From: Pirellula sp. SH-Sr6A
GTDB lineage: Bacteria; Planctomycetota; Planctomycetia; Pirellulales; Pirellulaceae
DNA length: 64,000 nucleotides
Assembly (NCBI RefSeq): GCF_001610875.1
Contig: NZ_CP011272.1
Coordinates: forward strand, 558,001 to 622,000
Reading direction: 5' to 3'
Made by a program: the position numbers and the translations under genes
Notes under the pieces: generated by a model
Database searches by the model: none
The model's input: the letters and a program-made list of their open reading frames with translations, nothing else
What the model was told of the DNA's origin: nothing
Shown here: positions 23,271-30,801 of the stretch, in pieces
Numbering within the stretch: the stretch's first letter is position 1
Layout: the number at the start of each line of letters is the position of its first letter

Positions 23271-25511
23271 TTACTTGGGTGCTTCAGCCGCCGCCCCAGA
23301 ACTTGGCGAACGTTTCTTGGCACCGACCGCCAAGAGGATGACCACGAGAATACAAAAGGCCACCAAAGCAGGCAAAGGACCGTCCGGAACGCGTGCTTGC
23401 AAGTTGATCGCATTCAGAAAGCCTTCGTAGAAATTCAGAAACGAAATCAACACGGCCGCGATAGCTCCACCGGCGATATAGCCGGAGCTTAACAGGACAG
23501 CCGGGCCCGAGTCGTCTTCCGAGCCTGCTCGATTGCCTTGCCAGCGATCCACCGCCAGCCGGACCAGTCCTCCTACAAAGATCGGCGTCGAAGCTTCGAG
23601 CGGAAGATAAACGCCAACAGCGAACGGGAGGCTAGGTACACCGCTGAGCTCCAGTGTCACCGCGATCAGTACACCGATCATGACCAAGCCCCAGGGGAGA
23701 CGACGATCCAGAATCCCATCGATGATAAGCTGCATGAGGACCGTCTTGGGCGCCTCGAATTTACTAGTCCTGTCCCCCGCGTCCGTTTCCTCCAACGCGC
23801 CATTGATGGCTGGATCGACTAGGTAGACGGGGCGCCCGCTTTCATCGATCAAGTACCGGCCCGGTGGAAGCGGCTTATCCACCTCGGCACGCCCAACGTT
23901 CAAAACGTAGTACTCGTTGACATCGTCCGCATAGGAACCAGAACGAACGCGATCTTTTGCAAGCCGCGCGGTATCGATTCGCACTTCCGAAAAACGCTCC
24001 ACCGACTTCTTGCTATAGGTGGAATTCGCTTCGTTCATGGCGATGAGAACCAATCCGACGACCATCGCGGATGTGAGAGCGCCAACCAAAATACCAATTT
24101 GCTGAGAACGAGGCGTTGCACCGAGCAAATGCCCCACCTTCAGTGCTTGCGCAGTGCTTCCGCCGTTCGAAGCCGCGACGCAAACCACTCCTGCAATGGT
24201 CAGCGCGGTAAGCTTGATTTCTTTGTTGACCGATGCGAGCCCCGCTGAATCCATCACGAGCAAGATCAAGCACGTTAAGAGCAGCGTGGCGACCGTCATT
24301 CCTGAAATAGGATTGGAAGACGAACCGATCTCACCAGTCAATCTCGACGAAACGGTGACGAATAAGAAACTGAAAACAACGATCATGAACGCGCCGGCGA
24401 TACCCGTGAATCCGAAACCCAGCCCCAATTGCGGGATGGCCATCAAACCTATAACCAAGAGCAGGCTACCCAGTAAAACCATTGGCAACGGAAGATCTCG
24501 ATCCGTTCGACGGGTTCCAGCCGAATTCGCACCTTGGGATGAAGTAAGATCGCGGAAACTGGTGATGATGGCGCCGAAGATCACCGGCAATGCCTTCATC
24601 ATACTGATGATCCCCCCCGCAGCGACTGCGCCTGCCCCGATATAGAGGATGTACGCGTTTCGAACATCACCATCCTTCATTTGACTGATCGGGATGGTCC
24701 CCGGCGCAAGGGGTTGTTCAAGACCGCTGCCGAAGAAGACGATGAGAGGACTGATCACGAGGTAAGCCAAAACGCCGCCTGCCACCATGATGTTGGCAAT
24801 CTTCGGTCCGATGATGTATCCGACCCCCAGAAGAGAGGGGGACAACTCCATGCTCAGCGTTGCACCTTTAAGTCCCACAGCTTTCCCAGCAGCATCGACA
24901 CTATGCAGTGCAACGCTGGCGACGTCGCGCCAAAGATGAAGCGCTTGCATGCCGATCTGGTACAGGAATCCCAGCCCGAATCCAGAAAAGACCATCGAGG
25001 CGGTGGCACCACCTTTTTCGCCGGCTAAGAGAACTTCAGCGCAGGCTTTCCCCTCAGGAAAAGTAAGCGTACCGTGCTGCTTAACGATAAATGCTTGACG
25101 AAGCGGGATCATCATAAGAATCCCAAGCAGGCCGCCGAAGACGCTCACCGTCATCACACGGATCGCGTCGATATCGAATCCGAGCAGAAGCAAAGCAGGC
25201 ATGATCAAACCGACGGCAAAGGCGAGCGATTCACCCGCAGATCCCGTCGTTTGAACGATGTTATTCTCCAAGATGGTCGCAGGACGAAGCCCGGTCCACT
25301 TGGATAGGCCGCGGAACAACGTGATCGAAAGGACAGCTACCGGGATCGAGGCCGATACAGTCAATCCGACCTTGAGCACCAAGTACATCGACGAAGCACC
25401 GAACACAATCCCGAGCAACGCTCCCATGATAACCGGGAACCAAGTCAATTCGGGGATTTGCTCTTCGTCACCAATGAAGGGTTTGAACGGCTTCTCGTTC
25501 GCATTGCTCAT
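23271..25511 (-). CDS. OPT-family oligopeptide transporter
   Basis: A polytopic inner-membrane protein of 746 residues in the oligopeptide transporter family, which imports peptides, or metal-chelating compounds in some members. The N-terminus holds ELTWFPVIMGALLGIVFGASSMYLVLKVG, and a conserved region with TTGSAGESLAFAVG and FPEGKACAEVLLAGEKGG follows. A soluble insert sits around residues 500-580. It is 43 bases after the POT transporter gene on the same strand, so both are likely one operon for peptide uptake. Confidence 0.85.
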   Translation of the reverse strand: MSNANEKPFKPFIGDEEQIPELTWFPVIMGALLGIVFGASSMYLVLKVGLTVSASIPVAVLSITLFRGLSKWTGLRPATILENNIVQTTGSAGESLAFAVGLIMPALLLLGFDIDAIRVMTVSVFGGLLGILMMIPLRQAFIVKQHGTLTFPEGKACAEVLLAGEKGGATASMVFSGFGLGFLYQIGMQALHLWRDVASVALHSVDAAGKAVGLKGATLSMELSPSLLGVGYIIGPKIANIMVAGGVLAYLVISPLIVFFGSGLEQPLAPGTIPISQMKDGDVRNAYILYIGAGAVAAGGIISMMKALPVIFGAIITSFRDLTSSQGANSAGTRRTDRDLPLPMVLLGSLLLVIGLMAIPQLGLGFGFTGIAGAFMIVVFSFLFVTVSSRLTGEIGSSSNPISGMTVATLLLTCLILLVMDSAGLASVNKEIKLTALTIAGVVCVAASNGGSTAQALKVGHLLGATPRSQQIGILVGALTSAMVVGLVLIAMNEANSTYSKKSVERFSEVRIDTARLAKDRVRSGSYADDVNEYYVLNVGRAEVDKPLPPGRYLIDESGRPVYLVDPAINGALEETDAGDRTSKFEAPKTVLMQLIIDGILDRRLPWGLVMIGVLIAVTLELSGVPSLPFAVGVYLPLEASTPIFVGGLVRLAVDRWQGNRAGSEDDSGPAVLLSSGYIAGGAIAAVLISFLNFYEGFLNAINLQARVPDGPLPALVAFCILVVILLAVGAKKRSPSSGAAAEAPK

Positions 25512-25554
25512 AGTGAAATCGCCGGAGTACTCTGGAAGTGGATCCCAAAACCGA

Positions 25555-27318
25555 TCAGTCGATACCGTGCATCATCTTCTTGATCTTCGGAGTCAATCCC
25601 CAGATGATCAGCCCCGACAATATGGGGATAAGTGTGTAGATCAAAAAGAAGACCGTTAAACCGTACTTTTCCGAGATTGGATCGATGTAGCCCCCGGTCC
25701 ACCCAGCCAGATAGTTAGCAACGGCGGTCGCGATGAACCAAATACCAAACATCAAGCCCACCAATTTTGCAGGTGCCAACTTGCTGACATAGGAGAGGCC
25801 GACCGGTGAGACGCAAAGCTCGCCAAGCGTGTGGAGCAAGTAAGCGAAAATCAACCACCACATGCTGATGGAAGCCGTCTTGGCTTCGCGCTCGATCCCC
25901 ATACTCCCCAACGCCAACACTCCGAACCCGAGCCCTAGCAAGACCAAGCCGAGACCGAATTTTACGGGTGCAGATGGATTGAGCGGGCTTTCCCAAATGC
26001 GGCTGAGCAATGGTGCGAAAGTGATGATGAAGAACGAGTTGAGAATACCGAACCAGGAAGCGGGAACTTCGGTTTCGTTTTGTTTTTCGCGAAGAACTTT
26101 TCCGATCAACTCGCCATCGAACTTGTCAGCCTCTTCTGCGGTGATGACCTTGAGCTTTCCGTCGCCACCCTTGGCTTCCCGGTCAAGTAGATAGATCGTC
26201 TGTTCGGCTTCGAGCGGCATATCCCACTGAATCGTTCGCTCGACCGTTTTCATAGCAGGAGCTGCACCGTCCGCGGCATTTTCCGCGGCAACAGGGACAT
26301 CAAACGACACGACATAAGCCTTCATGTTGAACTCTTTGTTCAACATCCAAAGCGCGATTCCCCACACGATCACAAAACTGATCGCGATGCTGATATTCGA
26401 ACCGGGAATTCTATGAAAGGTTGCTCGAATCAACTTTGCCAAAACGAACGTCACGATGGCTAGGGGAATCACGGTGAGGGCCGTGTTCGACCAAAAAAAG
26501 GCGGTAGCGTATCCACCACTCAGGATGCGAGCCGTGTAGTCTTTGGCAAAGATTGTCATCGAACCGCCCGCTTGCTCAAATGCCATCCAAAAGAAGATGG
26601 TAAAGAAGGAGAGGATCCCAATAACAATCAATCGATCTGTTACGACATTGGTCGGCGTATCCTCGGCAGCTTGTTGTGCAATCTTTGAGGCGGCATTAGC
26701 TCGCTTGCCGATTTCACCGAAGAGTTTCGCCCCGAGGTAAAACATGATCATGCCGAGTCCCATAAAGATGCCGGCCAATCCGAAGCCATACGACCATCCG
26801 ACCTTCTCCCCGGTATAGCCGCAGAGAAGGATACCCAGGAATGCACCCGAATTGATCCCCATGTAGAAGATCGTATAAGCACCGTCCTTTTTCTCTTGGC
26901 GGTCGGTGTAGAGTTGTCCGACGATGGACGAGATGTTGGGTTTGAACAATCCGTTTCCGACAATCAGGAGTCCGAGACCTGTGTAGAAAGTAGCAGCCGT
27001 TTCCAATGCCATCGAAGCATGGCCAAGTGTCATCAGCAACGCTCCGAGGACGACGGCCATTCGATACCCGAGGAGTTTATCAGCGATCAACCCACCCAGA
27101 ATCGGAGTCAAGTAAACGAGACCGGTGTAGAGTGCGTAGAGGTTGAGAGAATCTTGGCGCGACCAAGCCCATCCGCCGTCAGCGACCTGGCTTACCAAGA
27201 AAAGAACTAGCAAGGCACGCATTCCGTAGTAACTAAATCGTTCCCACATCTCGGTGAAGAACAGGAGGAACAATCCAGGCGGATGGCCAAAAATCTCGTT
27301 CTTATCTTCCGTCGACAT
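25555..27318 (-). CDS. proton-dependent peptide transporter (POT/PTR2 family)
   Basis: Encodes 587 residues of a proton-coupled major-facilitator transporter for di- and tripeptides. Signatures: FTEMWERFSYYGMRALL (ExxERFxYY motif) near the start and IFYMGINSGAFLG (PTR2 signature) further in. A polar insert near residues 340-420 is longer than in E. coli members. It is the first gene of a two-transporter operon. The sigma factor gene starts divergently 162 bases away. Confidence 0.88.
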   Translation of the reverse strand: MSTEDKNEIFGHPPGLFLLFFTEMWERFSYYGMRALLVLFLVSQVADGGWAWSRQDSLNLYALYTGLVYLTPILGGLIADKLLGYRMAVVLGALLMTLGHASMALETAATFYTGLGLLIVGNGLFKPNISSIVGQLYTDRQEKKDGAYTIFYMGINSGAFLGILLCGYTGEKVGWSYGFGLAGIFMGLGMIMFYLGAKLFGEIGKRANAASKIAQQAAEDTPTNVVTDRLIVIGILSFFTIFFWMAFEQAGGSMTIFAKDYTARILSGGYATAFFWSNTALTVIPLAIVTFVLAKLIRATFHRIPGSNISIAISFVIVWGIALWMLNKEFNMKAYVVSFDVPVAAENAADGAAPAMKTVERTIQWDMPLEAEQTIYLLDREAKGGDGKLKVITAEEADKFDGELIGKVLREKQNETEVPASWFGILNSFFIITFAPLLSRIWESPLNPSAPVKFGLGLVLLGLGFGVLALGSMGIEREAKTASISMWWLIFAYLLHTLGELCVSPVGLSYVSKLAPAKLVGLMFGIWFIATAVANYLAGWTGGYIDPISEKYGLTVFFLIYTLIPILSGLIIWGLTPKIKKMMHGID

Positions 27319-27441
27319 ATCGATCCCTTCGTCCAGTACCTTGCGTCTCGAATCCCATCGTGAGAGGAGAGGACGTATAGTAACCCAAACAGCACGGAAT
27401 GTGGTATCGGGGTGAGTGAAACTGGCTGAAAGGAATTTGTC

Positions 27442-27470
27442 TTCGAGCCGTCCCAGCGATTCGCTACAAT
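27442..27470 (+). promoter_or_regulatory. candidate promoter of the sigma factor gene
   Basis: TTCGAG (27442-27447) and TACAAT (27465-27470) are 17 bases apart. The expected start of transcription is near 27477, almost on the ATG at 27480, and no ribosome site precedes that ATG. A leaderless mRNA is likely. Confidence 0.35.
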
Positions 27471-27479
27471 GGGTCTACT

Positions 27480-28091
27480 ATGTTGTTCAGCGCACAAGAC
27501 ATGTTGAATCGAGCTCGTGACGGAGACGAGAAAGCAAAGGGGGAACTGTTAGAGCAGTTTCGCCCCTATCTCAACGTCATTGCTCAGCGTCATTTGGACG
27601 ACCGACTTCGTGGTCGATTGGATTTCGCTGACGTCGTGCAGACGACGTTTCTCGAGGCATCTCGCGACTTTGGTGCTTTCCGAGGCGAAAATGTAGATTC
27701 CTTGCTAGCGTGGCTGCGAAATATTCTTCGAAACAACGTGCATACCGCACACCAACAGCATTTGGCCACCCAGAAGCGGTCGGCACGTTTGGAGACACGC
27801 ATCGCAATCTCGTCGGAGTCGGGGGGTAGTTCCCTCGGTATGGCCGATATAGTTCCATCGGAAACTTCCACGCCAAGCCAGCGAGTGATGAGAAATGAAG
27901 CGGCCGCTGTCCTAGCGCTACATTTGGAAAAGATCCCCGAGACACAACGGCAAGCCATTCGGTTGCGTTATCTCGAAGGTTTGTCGTTGAAACAGATTTC
28001 GGATCGCATGTCTAAATCGGAGATGGCGGTGGCCGGTTTGCTCAAACGAGGTCTGCGGACCCTCCGAGAGGAAATGTCCGACCCCGCCTAG
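27480..28091 (+). CDS. ECF-type RNA polymerase sigma factor
   Basis: Encodes 203 residues. Region 2 is DRLRGRLDFADVVQTTFLEASRDF; region 4 is RQAIRLRYLEGLSLKQISDRMSKSEMAVAGLLKRGLRTLRE, a helix-turn-helix that recognises the -35 element. This type is abundant in planctomycetes. No anti-sigma factor gene lies beside it. The neighbours are the divergent peptide transporters and the RAYT transposase, neither of which points to a regulon. Confidence 0.85.
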   Translation: MLFSAQDMLNRARDGDEKAKGELLEQFRPYLNVIAQRHLDDRLRGRLDFADVVQTTFLEASRDFGAFRGENVDSLLAWLRNILRNNVHTAHQQHLATQKRSARLETRIAISSESGGSSLGMADIVPSETSTPSQRVMRNEAAAVLALHLEKIPETQRQAIRLRYLEGLSLKQISDRMSKSEMAVAGLLKRGLRTLREEMSDPA

Positions 28092-28097
28092 CCCCCA

Positions 28098-28170
28098 CAA
28101 GTGTCCCCCGTCCTCGTGAGTGTCCCCAGTGCTCGTGAGTGTCCCCAGTGCTCGTGAGTGTCCCCATTTC
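28098..28170 (+). repeat. left array of GTGAGTGTCCCCAGTG repeats
   Basis: A 19-base unit GTGAGTGTCCCCAGTGCTC starts at 28116, 28135 and, with a changed end, 28154; a degenerate copy lies before them. It sits between the sigma factor and the RAYT gene and matches the units on the far side of that gene. Confidence 0.7.
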
Positions 28171-28330
28171 CGGTGTCCTGAAAAATCTTTTTGGCGCCCC
28201 CTTCCCCACTCTTGTATCTGGGGTCTCGAGACGCTCCAATCACTTCTATGCACAGGATCGTGCCCGGCAACCCGAACGAATCGTCCCTTGTTTTGCCGAT
28301 GTTTTCCCTTTCGCCCAAGGAATTCAGATC

Positions 28331-29437
28331 ATGCGCAGCGCCCGCGCCGATATCTACCGTCCCGACGAAGTCGCTACGGTCCACACCATCGCCACCATTG
28401 TTCGCAAGTACTTCTTGCTCGGCGATGATGCTCTCACCCGCAAAGATCACAGCCATCGCGGTCTCTGGATCACCAAGCAGATCGAGGAGCAAGCCCAGTA
28501 CTTTGGCATCGACGTCCTAGGTCATGCCATCATGAGCAACCACTTCCACTCGGTCTTGCGGTCTCGCCCCGACATTGTCCAAGAGTGGGACGATACCGAA
28601 GTGGCCAGGCGCTGGATGTTGATGTGCCCCAAGAGGAAGAACAAAGACAAGACTCCAGCGGAGCCCAACGAAAAGGAGCTCGATGCGATCCGCACCAAGC
28701 CCGAGAAGTTGAAAGAGATCCGTTTGCGGCTGAGCGATATCTCGTGGTGGATGCGCATCCTTTGCCAGCGAGTCGCCAAGCGCGCCAACCTGGAGCTCCA
28801 AGAGACGGGCCGTCTCTTCAATGGCCGGTTCAAGGCGGTGCGGTTGCTCGATGACGAAGCCATCTTGGCCTGCGTGAGCTATGTGGATTTGAATCCCATC
28901 CGCGCCCAGGTAGTCCAGACGCTCGAGGCATCCCAGTACACGTCGGTAGCCCAGCGAATCGCAGCCCTGAAGCAGGAGCTCGCCAAGTCAGAACCGCCCC
29001 CGGAGGGAACTCAAACGGAATCGCCGCAGTTCCCAGCGCCCAGCGAAGATCCTGCCTTGCCACAGCGTCTGTTACCAGACGCGTATTTAGCCCCGATAGA
29101 GCTGATCGATGAGAGAGGAAGCCAGGGGAGCAAACCGAGCAAGACGAAGAAGCGTTGCAGTGACAAGGGCGTGGTACCGTTGTCATCGATGAACTATATC
29201 CAGCTATTGGATGCGACGGCGAGGATTATCCGGGAAGGCAAGAAAGGGTTTACACCCGAGGAGGTGCCTCCGGTGTTGGAGCGGTTGGGATTGGATCCCG
29301 AGCGTTGGATCGACTACACGACCCATTTCAGTCGAATGTTCTCATTGGCGGCTGGAAGTGTGCGCAGTATGAAGGAGGCTCGAACGCTGGTCACCCAGCG
29401 GCAGATCTACTGTCCGCGATTCCAGCGACCTTCTTAA
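28331..29437 (+). CDS. REP-associated tyrosine transposase (RAYT, Y1 family)
   Basis: Encodes 368 residues of the Y1/HUH transposase type: the HUH motif MSNHFHSVLR near residue 70, and further GRLFNGRFKAVRLLDDEAILACVSYVDLNPIRA. RAYT proteins are domesticated single-strand nucleases linked to REP-like repeats. ATG at 28331 follows AAGGA; a longer in-frame version from 28139 would be read through the repeat array. The polar C-terminal 130 residues form an extra tail. The gene is flanked on both sides by copies of GGTGAGTGTCCCC, supporting functional linkage. Confidence 0.8.
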   Translation: MRSARADIYRPDEVATVHTIATIVRKYFLLGDDALTRKDHSHRGLWITKQIEEQAQYFGIDVLGHAIMSNHFHSVLRSRPDIVQEWDDTEVARRWMLMCPKRKNKDKTPAEPNEKELDAIRTKPEKLKEIRLRLSDISWWMRILCQRVAKRANLELQETGRLFNGRFKAVRLLDDEAILACVSYVDLNPIRAQVVQTLEASQYTSVAQRIAALKQELAKSEPPPEGTQTESPQFPAPSEDPALPQRLLPDAYLAPIELIDERGSQGSKPSKTKKRCSDKGVVPLSSMNYIQLLDATARIIREGKKGFTPEEVPPVLERLGLDPERWIDYTTHFSRMFSLAAGSVRSMKEARTLVTQRQIYCPRFQRPS

Positions 29438-29648
29438 GAGCTTGTAGCCGTACAGGCCGCGAGCATCTTCTTCTTTGAGAGTGACCCTTGGAGCGGCACT
29501 GGGTTCGCCGCTGCGCGCCTCGAGAGTCAAACGGTCCAAAAACCCGTCTTTGACCGCCCCTCGGCCCCCATTCCCCTCGAACCACCCCCTCTCTCCCCCC
29601 ACCTTCGGGGGGCCACTCCCCACCTCCCCACCCCTGGTGAGCACCCCT

Positions 29649-29790
29649 GGTGAGTGTCCCCAGTGTCTTTGGGTCAAAAAATGGTGAGTGTCCCCAGTGT
29701 TGGTGAGTGTCCCCAGTGTCTCCCAAAAATGGTGAGCGTCCCTAGTTGGAGGTGAGTGTCCCTGGCGGTTGGAAGGAAATGAAGAGTGTC
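29649..29790 (+). repeat. right array of GGTGAGTGTCCCCAGTG repeats
   Basis: Copies of GGTGAGTGTCCCCAGTGT start at 29649, 29683 and 29702, with degenerate copies at about 29731 and 29751. Spacing is irregular. The 200 bases before them, after the RAYT gene, are C-rich with no gene seen. The array together with the left one frames the RAYT gene. Confidence 0.7.
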
Positions 29791-29994
29791 CCCAGAACGG
29801 AGGAGGCGAGGGGTAGGGATTATTCGCGGAAATCCAGTGGCGTTTGAAAGGGCCGCCCTAGGGGACGGTAGCAGTAGTGTCCGAGGCCGGCCGATTCATA
29901 CGTAGTTCCGAATACCGACGACGGAGCAGAATCATTTACTGGACCATCTGAGAGAATCAAAAAATTCATATACCGATTAAGAGTATCCGTATGT

Positions 29995-30275
29995 TCCGAG
30001 GCAGACCTGCAGTATCGGTGGGTTCCGAGGCGGTCTGGAGTGTCGGTAGGTATTGAAACCCTCGACGGAGCACGGTGATTTGCCAGGCTCAGAAACGTAT
30101 CGGGTTGGTACACGGTGAGGTAGGAATGGCGACCAAGGCAGACCTGGAGTATCGGTGGGTTCCGAGGCAAGCTGGGAGTGCCGGTGGGTTTCGAGACCGA
30201 CGAGGTAGCAGGGTGATTTGCCAGGCTCAGGAACGCATCGCGATGGTCCACGGTGAGGTAGGAATGGCGATCGTT
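29995..30275. repeat. 138-nt imperfect tandem duplication
   Basis: GGTGATTTGCCAGGCTCAG occurs at 30074 and again at 30212, and the segments before each (GGCAGACCTG, GTATCGGTGGGTTCCGAGGC) match too, so a unit of about 138 bases is present nearly twice. Several long frames on both strands run through it only because of the repeats. No gene is seen between 29438 and 30390. Confidence 0.6.
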
Positions 30276-30390
30276 GCCATGGCTTGGTGCGGACGTTGGA
30301 CTCGTTCTGGAAATTGCCCAAACGGCTTTCGCACGGGCCAGACAGTCGCAAGTTATCGGCTCTGGGATCAATGCTGAACGCCCTGATCTC

Positions 30391-30546
30391 CTAAAAACGC
30401 TGGGTGCGCAGAAGCATGAACCCGACGACGACGGAAGCGGTACCCAAAATCCCCCATTGCGTTACGGACATATGCTCGACACTGTAGGAGATTCCCTTCC
30501 ATAATCCCTCCAACAATCCACCGACAAAATTGACGACATTAGCCAT
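30391..30546 (-). CDS. 51-residue membrane peptide
   Basis: A short frame beginning MANVVNFVGGLLEGLWKG and ending in a hydrophobic segment (WGILGTASVVVGFMLL) followed by RTQRF. AAGGGGA lies upstream of the ATG at a good distance. It has one membrane segment and no recognised family. It stands alone between the repeat region and the ATP-grasp gene. Confidence 0.45.
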   Translation of the reverse strand: MANVVNFVGGLLEGLWKGISYSVEHMSVTQWGILGTASVVVGFMLLRTQRF

Positions 30547-30801
30547 GTTCTCAATCCCCTTTTCGAGAACCGTAGCTTAAGCTTCCGCGCCAAGTGGAAT
30601 TCGTACTCTCATAAATGCCGGTTAATTGCCCAAGCCTGCGGAGGGACGGATGGTTTGCAACGCCTTTGACGGCAAGGGGCTCAACAATCGGCATGCGTGG
30701 GGATGGGCCGCAAATTGGGGGGCCAATGCCTTTCCGACGCAAGGTTTCCGCATTACGATTGGGTTTCCGAAAGGGAATTTGCCTCGGCGACAAAGGACAG
30801 A

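Noticed and set aside
28098-29790. CRISPR array near the RAYT gene
   Set aside because: Repeats are short, irregular and without unique spacers of equal length; no cas genes are present.
29820-30371. Overlapping minus-strand frames with repeated TDTPxxP-like phrases
   Set aside because: They run through the 138-nt duplication in two frames with repeated phrases and no ribosome site.
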